Shown in pieces: positions 43,980 to 53,422 of a stretch of 64,000 nt of DNA (position 1 is the stretch's first letter; each line of letters opens with the position of its first letter). Position numbers and translations under genes: made by a program. The notes under the pieces are model-generated. The model was given only the letters and a program-made list of their open reading frames with translations. It had not been told where the DNA came from and ran no database searches. The stretch spans positions 1,364,001 to 1,428,000 of the forward strand of contig NZ_JAQNDL010000003.1 in the NCBI RefSeq assembly GCF_028368995.1, given 5' to 3'. Source of the stretch: Nannocystis bainbridge (lineage in GTDB: Bacteria; Myxococcota_A; Polyangia; Nannocystales; Nannocystaceae).

Positions 43980-44870
43980 ATGCGCCCGGCCTCCGCCCGC
44001 CTCGGCCTGCTCGTCCTGGTGATGGCCTGTGCGCCAGAGCCGGCGCCGCCCGCTGCGGGCACACATGTCCCAGGGGACAGGTCCGAGAAGCTTCCTCACG
44101 CCCGCGGACCTGTCCCCGACGACATATCATCTGTCCCTAGAGACAGCCACGTCACCCCGCCGACGACGCTCGCACGCAACCCCGGAGACGCCCCACCCGA
44201 GGCGACCGAAGAATCACCCGCTCCGCCCGCCGCTCACTCTGGACCTGTCCCCGGGGACATATCATCACACCCCGAGGCCGCCCCGCCCCTCCTCACGATC
44301 GCCCCGCCGCCGGGTCTCCTCGACCTGCGCCGCGAGCTGCCCGGCGCCTGCTTCGAGGTCCGCTACGCCACCGCCGACAACTTCACCGGCGCCGTCCTCC
44401 CCGGCTACGACACCCCGGGCGCCTGGCTACGCCCTCGTCCGGCCCGGGCCCTCGCCCGCGTCCAGGCCGCGCTCGCCGGCGACGGCCTCACCCTGCTCGT
44501 CCACGACGCGTATCGCCCCGTGCGGGCCAGCCTCGCCATGGTCGCCTGGGCCGAGCGCAGCGGCAGGCGGCAGCTCGTCGACGACGGCTACATCGCCCGG
44601 CGCTCCGGTCACAACCGCGGCGACACCGTCGACCTCACCCTCGCGCGCGCGGGCACCTGCGAGCCGCTCGACATGGGCACCGCCTGGGACCACTTCGGAC
44701 CCGACAGCCGCTATTCGCGGGCCGACGGCGACGCCCTCGCACATCGCCGACGACTGCGCCGCGCCATGCAAGCAGCAGGCTTCACCCCGTACGACCAGGA
44801 ATGGTGGCACTTCACCTTCCGCGACCCGGACGCCGCCCCGCTCGACATCCCCTACGCCGCGGCCCCCTGA
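43980..44870 (+). CDS. VanX-like D-Ala-D-Ala dipeptidase lipoprotein
   Basis: A 296-residue lipoprotein with lipobox VMAC (Cys17). Residues about 20-108 form a Pro/Ser/Asp-rich linker partly made of dispersed palindromes. The C-terminal domain (about 110-296) is peptidase family M15D: HDAYRP (Arg179), zinc ligands His211 and Asp218 in SGHNRGDTVD, and EWWHF with the catalytic Glu274 and ligand His277. Such enzymes cut D-Ala-D-Ala dipeptides; a housekeeping cell-wall recycling role is likelier than vancomycin resistance because no vanH/vanA is near. Gap to the preceding gene is five bases. Confidence 0.85.
   Translation: MRPASARLGLLVLVMACAPEPAPPAAGTHVPGDRSEKLPHARGPVPDDISSVPRDSHVTPPTTLARNPGDAPPEATEESPAPPAAHSGPVPGDISSHPEAAPPLLTIAPPPGLLDLRRELPGACFEVRYATADNFTGAVLPGYDTPGAWLRPRPARALARVQAALAGDGLTLLVHDAYRPVRASLAMVAWAERSGRRQLVDDGYIARRSGHNRGDTVDLTLARAGTCEPLDMGTAWDHFGPDSRYSRADGDALAHRRRLRRAMQAAGFTPYDQEWWHFTFRDPDAAPLDIPYAAAP
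44066..44259 (+). repeat. Dispersed palindromes within the VanX-like linker
   Basis: Exact copies at 44066-44079 and 44246-44259, and near copies at 44111-44124 and 44132-44145, all within the disordered N-terminal linker and all kept in frame. Confidence 0.8.
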
Positions 44871-45049
44871 GCTCTCGTCCCATGCCGCAGCGCTGCCCGA
44901 TCTCCGCCAAAACCTCACCGCCCATCCTTCCCTACCTCCACGCGATCCACGAAGAACCGCGTTCCCACGGCTCCTCCGCGCCACGCTCTGCCTTGGCCGC
45001 GGTTTGACAGCCACCGCCCGCGCTGGGAGCATCGCCGCCGGAGGTACGA

Positions 45050-45475
45050 ATGCGCCCACTGCTGTCTGTTTCCCTGCCCGCGCTCGCGCTCGCGGGCGTC
45101 GCCCTCACCGCCACCGAGGCCCACGCCAAGGGCCTCGTCCTTATCACCACCGGCGAGAGCGTCCTGCATTATGACGACCTCACCGGCGAGGCCAAGGCCT
45201 TCGCCGCCGAGACCACCGGCCACGAGGTCCAGGTCGGCTATCTCTACAGTCACTTCGGCGTGTTCTGGCTCGACCTGTGGACCTGGGACGGCAAGTACTG
45301 TCTCTACCAGGGCGACAACGTGTGGGAGCTGACCCCGGACGACGCCGCCGGCCTGCTCGGCGTCAAGGTCGACGAGCTCGGCAAGCCGCTGCTCTACCAC
45401 GCCCCGCTGGGTCTCCTGATCTTGCTCGGCCTCGGCGTCGGCCTCGGCCTGTTCTACCGCTTCAGCCGCGATTGA
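45050..45475 (+). CDS. Exported membrane-anchored hypothetical protein
   Basis: A 141-residue protein: signal peptide cleaved after AHA (about residue 26), a soluble section with several Trp and Tyr (about 30-115), and a C-terminal hydrophobic helix (about 117-135). The start ATG at 45050 follows GGAGG at 45040-45044. A TTGACA lies at about 45004, but no matching -10 is clear. Function unknown. Confidence 0.6.
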   Translation: MRPLLSVSLPALALAGVALTATEAHAKGLVLITTGESVLHYDDLTGEAKAFAAETTGHEVQVGYLYSHFGVFWLDLWTWDGKYCLYQGDNVWELTPDDAAGLLGVKVDELGKPLLYHAPLGLLILLGLGVGLGLFYRFSRD

Positions 45476-45526
45476 TCGTACCACCCGGGCTCGCCGCACC
45501 GCCGGCGAGCCCGCCTGCGATCCCGG

Positions 45527-46717
45527 TCAGAGCTTGGCCCGGATCGATCGCACCAGGTGCCACAAGATGGCGTAGGCCGCGAGCGTGACGGCGAGCCCGC
45601 CGATGCCCGAGCTCAGGTGGATGTAGATGTCGCCGAGCGGATCCGGCAGCGAGAAGCCGCCGCCCGTCGGGAACGACACGTGCCACGCCCCGCCGTCGAC
45701 GCGAGTCAGCTGCGCCTTCATCCCGCGCACGATCTCGTTCGTCATCTGCAGCAGCCACCCCAGCCACCACACCAGCACCAGCAGACCCGCGCCGGTGCCG
45801 ACCACCGCCTTGTGGGCCCCGCGGACCACCAGCGGCGGCATGAAGAAGTTGAGCCCCGGGACCAGCCAGCCGGCCACCGCCATGCCCGGGCCGAACGGCG
45901 TGCCCAGGCGATTCGCGGCGTACACCCGATACAGGAACACCAGCAGCGCGACGCCGATCACCAGCGAGAGCAGCGTGTAGAGCGGCCCGACCACCTGCCA
46001 CAGGCGAAAGCCCAGCGCCGGCACCGTGTACGCCAGCGCGAACATCACCAGCGGCAGACCGAAGCGCACCAGCAGCAGCAGCTCGAGCAGCCCGCCGTGC
46101 TTCGGCCCCTTCTTCTCGGGCGGGCGCCGGATCGTCGACCGCCCCACGCCCGAGCGCCCCGTCCCCGTCGCCATGAACGCCGCCGCCGTCACCGGCTCGA
46201 GGCTGCCCTCGAGGCCTGCCAGCGAGACCTCGAGGATCTTCTCGAGCTGGGCCTTGAACGCCGGCAGGTCGAGGCCCTCGTGGAACCCGTAGTTGCTGCG
46301 GCTGCCGTCGGGCCGCGTCTCGGCCAGCACGGCCTCCTTCACGTGCACCGTGCCGGTGCCGAGATCGGCGCAGCGCTCGTAGAAGAACACGCTCGGCTCC
46401 CCGGCCTTGCGCACCAGCGCCAGGAACATCGCCTCGTTGGCATTGAGCGCCGGCGGCATCGAGATCACCACGACCTCGACGGCGCCCGACTTCACGTGAC
46501 CGACGACGTCGAGCTTCGCCATCTCGCGCCCACCCGGGGCCAGGCCGACGTGGGGCAGCGCCTCGACCATCCCCTTGCCCGACTCGGTCCACAGGAAGAA
46601 CAGGAACGCCTCGCGCTTCGGCCCCGTCAGCTCCTCGAACATGCGGTCAGGCGCGCGGAACGTCTCCGCGGGGATGACTTTCTTGGCGAACGACAAGTGA
46701 TGCTGGCGTGCGGACAT
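45527..46717 (-). CDS. Membrane protein with DUF4328-like C-terminal region
   Basis: A 396-residue protein. The N-terminal half (about 1-200) is soluble and unfamiliar. The C-terminal half has about five hydrophobic segments with the motif GWLVPGLNFFMPPLV, similar to DUF4328 proteins. It lies eight bases after the VWA-lipoprotein gene (46726-48039) on the same strand, so the two form an operon. Function unknown. Confidence 0.55.
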   Translation of the reverse strand: MSARQHHLSFAKKVIPAETFRAPDRMFEELTGPKREAFLFFLWTESGKGMVEALPHVGLAPGGREMAKLDVVGHVKSGAVEVVVISMPPALNANEAMFLALVRKAGEPSVFFYERCADLGTGTVHVKEAVLAETRPDGSRSNYGFHEGLDLPAFKAQLEKILEVSLAGLEGSLEPVTAAAFMATGTGRSGVGRSTIRRPPEKKGPKHGGLLELLLLVRFGLPLVMFALAYTVPALGFRLWQVVGPLYTLLSLVIGVALLVFLYRVYAANRLGTPFGPGMAVAGWLVPGLNFFMPPLVVRGAHKAVVGTGAGLLVLVWWLGWLLQMTNEIVRGMKAQLTRVDGGAWHVSFPTGGGFSLPDPLGDIYIHLSSGIGGLAVTLAAYAILWHLVRSIRAKL

Positions 46718-46725
46718 GAGAGCTC

Positions 46726-48039
46726 TCAGGGCTGGGCGATGGCGGCGAGGGCCGCAGAAAAGTCTTCACGGCAGATCGAGTGGAACTCGAGCGGCCCGAG
46801 GCTGGCGCCGACCTCGAGCATGCGCACCGGCGGACGGGCGGTCATCGGATAATCGGGATCTATCGCGTTCGGCAGCACGCAACCAGGGCCGATGCCGAAC
46901 AGATCCTGGACCTCGGGATCGGGGTCGTCCTCGAACACCAGCGCCGCGTCACCGGACTCGAAGCCTGGCGGCACCCCGGCGATCGCCAGCAGCCGCACCC
47001 GCGCCCCGCCGGTCTTGCTCGCCTGAATGTCGGCCAGAAAATTCGAGTAGCGCGCCACCGGCCACAGCACCGCCGCGTCGGGATCCTTGGTGGGCGCACC
47101 ATCGATGTCATGGTCAGCCGCAGGGCACGCCGAGTACGTCGGCCCGGCGCCCACGCAATCGACCCCCGCGTTGAAGCACACCGCGCTGGTCCCGTCCGGT
47201 CGCTCGGGGTCCTCCCAGAAGGTCTTGTTGGTGGTGAAGATCTCGCCGAATCTCGGGTTGGCGCTGCAATCGACCTCGTCGGTCACGATCACCACCACCA
47301 GGTCGGCCTCCGGCCGCAAAAACCCGTACTCCGGCTCGTTCGCGTCCATCGACCGCGCCAGCGCCAGGTACATGCTCTCGAGCTGCGACTCGAACCCGCA
47401 GCCGTTCACCCCCCGCGGCAGCGCACACCGCAGCGCCTGCACCAGGCTCAGGCCCGCGTCCGCGAGGTTGGTGACGCCGCCGGTGCGCTCGAACCACGGC
47501 CGCACCGCCGGCTCGTCGTCGAGCGCCGTCGGCGTCGGCGCGATGCCGATCGACGCGACCTCACAGATGTCGGCGCACGCGTACGCATAATCGTCCATGT
47601 TGAACGAGAACTCGCCGTCCTCGATCCTCTCGAGGCAGCTCCGCGTCGCCATCGCCCCGCGCTCCGGCGTCGTCTGGGCCTCCGGGCAGCGCGGATTGCC
47701 GACGTCGGTGGTGGTGATGCCGATCCGCAGGTCGCGCTCCGTGTCGAGCAACGCGTCGATGTTCTTGGCCAGCAGCGCCTGCTCGTCGGCCATCGACCCG
47801 GTGTTGTCGATCACGAACAGCACGTCGATCGGATTGGTCCCCGACGGTCCGCCGGTCGGCGTGTCCTCGGTCGTCGTGCCCGCCGTCGGCTCGTCACCCG
47901 AGTCGTCGGGCTCGCCCGAGGGCCCGTACGACGGATCGTTCGTCGGCCCGGCGCTGACCGTCAGCTCGTCGAGGATGCTGCCCTTGCCGCCGCAGCCGGC
48001 CAGCGCCAGCGCGACGCACCACGTCACTCTCGTTCGCAC
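46726..48039 (-). CDS. VWA-like lipoprotein
   Basis: A 437-residue protein with lipobox ending at Cys16 (LAGC), an acidic Thr/Gly linker (about 25-70) and a von Willebrand A-like domain (about 70-330) with DNTGSM as the metal site (about 79-84) and a conserved VIVTDEVDCSA segment. The start is GTG 48039. It resembles the VWA lipoproteins repeated in myxobacterial genomes. Predicted surface location; function unproven. Confidence 0.72.
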   Translation of the reverse strand: MRTRVTWCVALALAGCGGKGSILDELTVSAGPTNDPSYGPSGEPDDSGDEPTAGTTTEDTPTGGPSGTNPIDVLFVIDNTGSMADEQALLAKNIDALLDTERDLRIGITTTDVGNPRCPEAQTTPERGAMATRSCLERIEDGEFSFNMDDYAYACADICEVASIGIAPTPTALDDEPAVRPWFERTGGVTNLADAGLSLVQALRCALPRGVNGCGFESQLESMYLALARSMDANEPEYGFLRPEADLVVVIVTDEVDCSANPRFGEIFTTNKTFWEDPERPDGTSAVCFNAGVDCVGAGPTYSACPAADHDIDGAPTKDPDAAVLWPVARYSNFLADIQASKTGGARVRLLAIAGVPPGFESGDAALVFEDDPDPEVQDLFGIGPGCVLPNAIDPDYPMTARPPVRMLEVGASLGPLEFHSICREDFSAALAAIAQP

Positions 48040-48104
48040 GCCGGGACTCTACCAAGCTTCGCGCAGCTCGAAGGCGCGAAACCGCGCCCTCGCTCGCATC
48101 GCCG

Positions 48105-49838
48105 TCATTGCCCCGTCAGCGCCTTGACCGGCGTTCCGGCGATGCGCTGGCGATATTCGGCGTAGCCCTGCATCAGCGACCGGTACAGCAGGGCGCCCAC
48201 CACCTTGTGCCCGTGATGCGTCAGGTGTGAAAGATCGCCGGCGCCGAGGGCCGGCGACGAGCGGACCCACCGGCCCATCGAGCCTGCCCCGCCCATCGCC
48301 TCGTACGTGTCGAAGAAGGCGCAGCCCTCCGCCTGGGCCACCTCGCGCTGGGCCTGGACCAGCTTCGTCACGATCGGCCGCGTCACGATCTTGCCCGAGC
48401 CGTCGCGTTCGCCGTGATCGAGCGGCGCCATCACCAGGCACGGCAGCGTCGGGTCGGCCTTGCGGAACAGCTGGATCACCGCCGCGTACTCGGCCTTGTA
48501 CTTCTCCATCGTCCCCTGCGTGTTCATGTCGTTGCCGCCGAACATGAGCACCAGCAGGTCTGGGTCGCGGCGGGCGATCTGGCGCTGCAGGTGGTCCGCG
48601 TCGAAGTTGAGGATCCGGCGGGTCAGCGCGCCGATCTGGCTCATCTCGTCGTAGACCACCCCGGGCCCCGAGCGCTCCATCGCCACCCCGTACGCGCGCA
48701 CCTTGCCGCCGCCGGCCGCGCGGACCGACAGCGTGTGTTCGCCGTCGTCGGTCTCGATCACGTGCCAGCGGTCCTCGAGCTGCTCGGCCGCCGTCTCGAG
48801 CTCGACCGGCTCCTGCTCGTCGAGCTTCAGCCGCAGCTTGCCGCCCTTCGGCATGCCTGCGTACCACACCTCGTAGCGGGCCACCTTGCGGCCCATCGGC
48901 CCCTTCTGCGCCGTCGACAGCCGGATCTCCGCCCCGCCGGCCGACTCGAAGGTCGTCCCGCCGACCCCGTAATAGCCGTCCTTCTTGCAGTCGAAGATGA
49001 TGAAGCAATGTTGCCACGGGCTGCGCTCGTCGAAGCGCACCCCTTGATGGCGGTAGCTCGCGTTGGGCTGGCCGAGCAGGTGGAACCCGTGGCCGGCGTC
49101 GCCGAAGCGGGCCTGCAGCTTGCTGCGGATCGCCCCCGTGATCCCGTCGTTGCCGATCGCCGAATCACCGTAGTGCATCGCCCGCGTGATCGCCCCCGGC
49201 AGGCCGAGGTGTGTGCGAGTCAGCGCCGCGTAGAAGCGGTCGAGCGCCTCGGGCCGCTCGAGCGGCATCTCGACCGGCGTCGCGTCTTCGGGGTCGACGG
49301 CCAGCGGCGGCACCTTCTCGTCCTCCTCGACCGGCGCCGCGCGGACCTCGACCTCTTTGAACTCCTCGACCTCCGCCTTCTCCGCCTCCGCGCGCGCGAC
49401 CGCCACCGCCTCCTTGACCTCCGCGTCGGCGACCTCGGCCTTCTGGCCCATCCCCAGCAGCTCGCGGCCGATCAGGTTCCAGAACGGCACATAGCGGTAC
49501 TGGCCCGTGTCCGCCTCGGTCTCGAGCGTCCACGGCCGCACCAGGTGCAGGCACTGCAGCGGCGCCGCACCGCCGACCTCGGCCTCCGCCGCCACGCAGC
49601 TCGTCAGCGCCGCCGCCACCTCGGTCCCCGGCGACGTCGCCACCGTCGGCGCCGGCACCACGTAGGTCGCGCCCATCGCCAGCGCCACCCCGAACATCGC
49701 CCCGATCACCTTGCGGAACGTGCCCGGCGGATAGCTGACGCCGGCCTCGTCGTCGCGCATCAGGTCGACCGCGACCTTGCGCTCCTCGCCGTCGAGCAGC
49801 CCCTCGTGTTCGTCCGCCGCCATGGCCCTGCTGGTCAT
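48105..49838 (-). CDS. SGNH/GDSL-family hydrolase, partner of MBOAT
   Basis: A 577-residue protein: an N-terminal cytoplasmic part, one membrane helix (about 43-62), an Ala/Glu-rich segment (about 133-175), and an SGNH hydrolase domain with Ser226 in HYGDSAIG, the FGGNDMN block (the Asn of SGNH) and the C-terminal DxxH in DLSHLTHHGH. It directly follows the MBOAT gene (13-base gap). Such pairs transfer acetyl groups across the membrane to exopolysaccharide or peptidoglycan; the SGNH protein is the extracytoplasmic acetyltransferase or esterase. Confidence 0.82.
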   Translation of the reverse strand: MTSRAMAADEHEGLLDGEERKVAVDLMRDDEAGVSYPPGTFRKVIGAMFGVALAMGATYVVPAPTVATSPGTEVAAALTSCVAAEAEVGGAAPLQCLHLVRPWTLETEADTGQYRYVPFWNLIGRELLGMGQKAEVADAEVKEAVAVARAEAEKAEVEEFKEVEVRAAPVEEDEKVPPLAVDPEDATPVEMPLERPEALDRFYAALTRTHLGLPGAITRAMHYGDSAIGNDGITGAIRSKLQARFGDAGHGFHLLGQPNASYRHQGVRFDERSPWQHCFIIFDCKKDGYYGVGGTTFESAGGAEIRLSTAQKGPMGRKVARYEVWYAGMPKGGKLRLKLDEQEPVELETAAEQLEDRWHVIETDDGEHTLSVRAAGGGKVRAYGVAMERSGPGVVYDEMSQIGALTRRILNFDADHLQRQIARRDPDLLVLMFGGNDMNTQGTMEKYKAEYAAVIQLFRKADPTLPCLVMAPLDHGERDGSGKIVTRPIVTKLVQAQREVAQAEGCAFFDTYEAMGGAGSMGRWVRSSPALGAGDLSHLTHHGHKVVGALLYRSLMQGYAEYRQRIAGTPVKALTGQ

Positions 49839-49851
49839 CGGTCGTCGTCTC

Positions 49852-51504
49852 TCAGAACTGGAAGTAGATGTTGGCCCGCGGCCCGCTCGAAAGCAGCATG
49901 TAGATCAGCAGGGCCAGCAGCGCCAGCAGCAGCCCGATCACCGGCCCCGGCAGGCGGCGGAACGCCGCGTACGTCTGGCGGTCGACCAGGCCCTTCGGCG
50001 TCAGCAGGTGGTAGCCGAGCCCGAACAGCAGCGCCGCCCACACCGCCGGCGTGATGAGCCCGTCGCGGATCCCGTGGGCGTCGAAGCGCAGCAGCCCGGC
50101 GATCATCTTGCGCGAGGTGTCGAGGTCGTCGGCGCGGAAGAACACCCGCGACAGCACCGTGAAGTGGAACGTCAGCAGCACGTGCAGCGCCGTGTTCCAC
50201 GCCGTCCCCGTCTCCGGCAGGCGGGCCACGATCAGGAACATCAGCACCGCGAAGCCGCCCAGCCCCAGGCTCTCCGTCTGGCCCAGCTGCAGCGTCGTCG
50301 ACGACAGCCCGTACACCGCCGCGAACAGGATCAGCAGCCCCGTCACCCACATCGCCCGCGTCTTCGCCGTCCCCGCCCCGCGCTTGCGCAGCCGGTTCCA
50401 GCGGTTGAACACCATCGCCAGCGCGTGGATGTTCGAATACAGGATGAAGTTCCAGCTGGCCCCGTGCCACATGCCGACCAGGAACATGGTCAGCCACAGG
50501 TTGAAGTACACCCGCCCCGGCGAGCCCTTGCTGCCGCCGAGCGGGAAGAACACGTAGTCGCGCAGCCAGGTCGACAGCGTCATGTGCCAGCGGCGCCAGA
50601 ACTCGCCGAGGTTCCTGGCCTGGTACGGGCGCTCGAAGTTCTCCGGCAGCACGAACCCGAGCATCAGCGCCACGCCGATCGCGATGTCCGTGTAGCCGCT
50701 GAAGTCGGCGTAGAGCTGCAGCGTGAACGCGTACAGCGCCAGCAGGATCTCGAGCGACGTGTAGTTCTCGGGCGCGTTGAAGATCGCGTCGGTGAACTGC
50801 GCCGCGATCCAGTCGCCGAGGATCGCCTTCTTGGCCACCCCGATCACCACGCGGTACATCCCGCGCGTCATCGCCTCGGCCGACAGCTGCGGCGGCCGGT
50901 GCAGCTGCGGCAGGAACTCGTGCGCGCGCACGATCGGCCCCGCCACCAGCTGCGGGAAGAACACCACGAACAGCGCGAACTTGCGGAAGTTCGGCTCCGG
51001 CGTCAGCCGCCCGCGCCACACGTCGATCGTGTAGCTCAGCGTCTGGAACGTATAGAAGCTGATCCCGATCGGCAGCAGCAGCTCGAGGTGCGGCACCACC
51101 ACCGCCATCCCCAGCGCGTTCGCCACGTCGCTGAAGATCCCGAGGAAGAAGTTGGTGTACTTGAAGTAGCCGAGCAGCCCGAGGTTGCCGACCAGGCTGA
51201 CGCCGAGCCAGAAGTTGCGCGTGCGGCTCGCCGCCGCCTTCGCCTGCCGGTCCTTGCCTTCGAAGGCCTCGCGCTGGCGCCAGATCTGGTGCGAGCACAC
51301 GTAGTCGAGCACCGTCGACAGCAGCAGCAGCCCGACGAAGTACCACGGCGGCTGCAGCGGCTCCGTCTCGGGCCCTGCCATGTAGAAGAAGTAGCTGGCC
51401 GCGATGAGGAACAGCACCCGCATCACCGGCACATGCGACAGCCCCCACGAGATCAGCAGCACGGGGACGATGAAGAGCAGGAAGTCGAAGCTGACGAAGA
51501 GCAT
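49852..51504 (-). CDS. MBOAT family O-acyltransferase (AlgI-like)
   Basis: A 550-residue polytopic protein with the AlgI/PatA-type layout: N-terminus MLFVSFDFLLF, a central FWRRWHMTLSTWLRDY block (His307) and FLVGMWHGASWNF with the catalytic His347. It moves acyl groups from the cytoplasm to a periplasmic partner. ATG 51504 is chosen because it gives the usual AlgI N-terminus; a GTG 27 bases earlier is possible. The SGNH gene follows in the same operon; the polymer it modifies is unknown, as no exopolysaccharide genes are in view. Confidence 0.9.
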   Translation of the reverse strand: MLFVSFDFLLFIVPVLLISWGLSHVPVMRVLFLIAASYFFYMAGPETEPLQPPWYFVGLLLLSTVLDYVCSHQIWRQREAFEGKDRQAKAAASRTRNFWLGVSLVGNLGLLGYFKYTNFFLGIFSDVANALGMAVVVPHLELLLPIGISFYTFQTLSYTIDVWRGRLTPEPNFRKFALFVVFFPQLVAGPIVRAHEFLPQLHRPPQLSAEAMTRGMYRVVIGVAKKAILGDWIAAQFTDAIFNAPENYTSLEILLALYAFTLQLYADFSGYTDIAIGVALMLGFVLPENFERPYQARNLGEFWRRWHMTLSTWLRDYVFFPLGGSKGSPGRVYFNLWLTMFLVGMWHGASWNFILYSNIHALAMVFNRWNRLRKRGAGTAKTRAMWVTGLLILFAAVYGLSSTTLQLGQTESLGLGGFAVLMFLIVARLPETGTAWNTALHVLLTFHFTVLSRVFFRADDLDTSRKMIAGLLRFDAHGIRDGLITPAVWAALLFGLGYHLLTPKGLVDRQTYAAFRRLPGPVIGLLLALLALLIYMLLSSGPRANIYFQF

Positions 51505-52159
51505 CGGTTGCCGGCGACGTCGGGCGCTCACGCTACCCGCGCTGCCCGAGAACGCGAAACTTTCCCCTTAAACTTCCGTACCCCCGTAGCTCACGCTACA
51601 AGGGCAATCCGGGGCTTTTTGCGCTTCGTGTCCAGGCCGTTTCCAGACGGCGGCGGGGGCGGCTCGGCCATGGCGGTGCTCACGTCCACCGCCATCCCCG
51701 CCATCTTCATCCTGCCCGCGTGGAGGTAGCCCCGCGCGACGGTCCCCTCGCCGGTGTGCCGGACGAGGTGCTGCAGGCCCGCAGAGGCAGATGCTGCTCG
51801 GCCAGGTGGGCCCACCTGGAGTGATGGATCCGGCGGAGGCCGAATCACGCGTGACCGTCCGGCCAGGGTACCGGTCATCACCGTGGGTGCTCCCAGGCTC
51901 AGGTTCGCGCCTGGTGCGCCGAGGGAGAACCCACATCGTGTCCAGCCCTCCCGCCTTGAGCGCCTGCAGCGCCCGATCTTCTGGCCGACCTTCAAGGCGA
52001 GACCGGGTTGTCCGTGGCGCGGCGATCCGATTGCGCCCGAACCTGTCCATGCCGCCCATCCTCGACCTCGACGCGCGCCCGAATTCGCCGTGCATGGCCT
52101 CCAGGCCCTGATTTGGGCCTGGTTGCCTCCGAGCCGCGCGTCTGGGTAGCGTGCGACCG
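51505..52159. other. Non-coding stretch with a possible recombinase remnant
   Basis: About 650 bases without a clear gene between MBOAT (minus) and the propeller-like lipoprotein (plus). It is less GC-rich near 51560-51630. A possible broken recombinase end is listed separately. Confidence 0.4.
51591..51776 (-). pseudogene. Possible C-terminal remnant of a tyrosine recombinase
   Basis: About 62 codons that read LQHLVRHTGEGTVARGYLH, then a short helix and a basic tail to a stop. The spacing of RHT and GYLH vaguely recalls the C-terminal active-site region of phage-type integrases, and nothing convincing precedes it. Low confidence; it may be a chance open frame. Confidence 0.2.
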
Positions 52160-53320
52160 ATGACGCGGACCACCGCCCCCCAGGCCGTCGCCACCGCGCT
52201 GGCGCTCGCAGGATGTTCGGCCGGCGAGCAGCGGCGCGAGGTCGACGCGGCGCCGGCGAAGATCGATGGCCGCCAGGCGGCGCGACAGGGCGACCTGCTG
52301 TCCGGGTCGTGGGCGCCGTTACCGGGGCGGATCGTCGACATCGCGGCGACCGACGACATGCTGTTCCTCGCCGACGTCCCCGAGGCCGGGCACCCGATGC
52401 GCGTCCACGCCGGGCGCTGGCGCGACGGGCAATGGCGGTGGGAGCAGCCGTGGAGCGTGCCCTGGCCGCCGACAGTCCCGGCAGGCCACGATCTCACGGG
52501 CTCCGGCGCGTGGCTCGGCGTCGCGGCGACCTCCGGAGGCGCGCACGTCTCGCTGACCCGCGTCGAGTATCAGGGCGGCTCGCACGGCATCGCCGTGGCC
52601 ACGCTGGTCGACGGTGCGTGGACGAACACGACGGAGCTCGAGAGCCCGACCGACGCCGACATCGCCTTCGGTCGGCCGGCCCTGCGCCGCGGCGACGTGC
52701 TGCTGACCGCCGACGGCCACGATCGCCTGTGGCACTACACGCGTGCGAACGACGACTGGCAGGGGCAGCCGATCGCCCTGCCTGCGGGCAGCACGCTGAT
52801 GCTCGAGCCGGCGATGGACCTGTCCGCGGACGCGGCCGATCTCGCGGTCGCCTATCAAGACGCCGCCGACAAACCAGCGCTCGCGCTCTACCGTCGCGGG
52901 CCCGCCGGCGGCTACGCGCTCGCCGGCACGCGGGCGCTCCCCGGCCCGGTCACCGCGCTGGCGTTCGCCGGAGCGGAGCTGTTCCTCGGGTTCCAGCGGC
53001 CGACCCCCGACGGCGCCGTCGTGTGGGCGCTGCCGGCTGCCCTGCCCGATCCGCTGGTCCCGGCGCGTCGCCTCGAGTTGCCCGCGCCGGCCGATCCGAA
53101 GCACGAGCACCTCTCCGACGGCGACGTCTCGCCCGACTGGGTCCTGGCGCTGCAGCTCGACGCCGCGTGGGTCCGCGACGCCGCGGCCGCAGGTCCGCTG
53201 CGTCGCCTCGACCTCCCGCCCGCGAAGGACGGCAAGCTGCGCCGGCCCGCTGGAGCGCTCATGGGCTCGGTCGCGGTGCTGCTCGTCGACGGTCGACTCG
53301 GGTCCTTCGCGCTCGAGTGA
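52160..53320 (+). CDS. Predicted lipoprotein, propeller-like, unknown
   Basis: A 386-residue protein with lipobox LAGC (Cys19). The rest is a series of beta-strand-like blocks with repeating W and D/G turns suggestive of a beta-propeller, but no family is recognised. ATG 52160 is preferred over a GTG nine bases upstream. It is followed by a palindrome between convergent genes. Confidence 0.6.
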   Translation: MTRTTAPQAVATALALAGCSAGEQRREVDAAPAKIDGRQAARQGDLLSGSWAPLPGRIVDIAATDDMLFLADVPEAGHPMRVHAGRWRDGQWRWEQPWSVPWPPTVPAGHDLTGSGAWLGVAATSGGAHVSLTRVEYQGGSHGIAVATLVDGAWTNTTELESPTDADIAFGRPALRRGDVLLTADGHDRLWHYTRANDDWQGQPIALPAGSTLMLEPAMDLSADAADLAVAYQDAADKPALALYRRGPAGGYALAGTRALPGPVTALAFAGAELFLGFQRPTPDGAVVWALPAALPDPLVPARRLELPAPADPKHEHLSDGDVSPDWVLALQLDAAWVRDAAAAGPLRRLDLPPAKDGKLRRPAGALMGSVAVLLVDGRLGSFALE

Positions 53321-53339
53321 GAAACGGTCTTCCAGACAG

Positions 53340-53357
53340 CATGTCCCTCGGGACATG
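53340..53357. terminator. Palindromic hairpin between convergent genes
   Basis: CATGTCCC and GGGACATG pair across two bases, an exact family member (53342-53355). It lies 20 bases after one stop and 66 before the convergent one. Confidence 0.65.
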
Positions 53358-53422
53358 TCACCCCGAACGCGAGCGGGCAGCCACCTCGCGGCGACTGCCC
53401 CTTGCGAGCGCTCACGCGCGCC

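Noticed and set aside
43980..44870. Vancomycin-resistance gene
   Set aside because: Only a VanX-like dipeptidase is present, with no vanH, vanA or vanRS genes near; M15D lipoproteins are common in Gram-negative bacteria.
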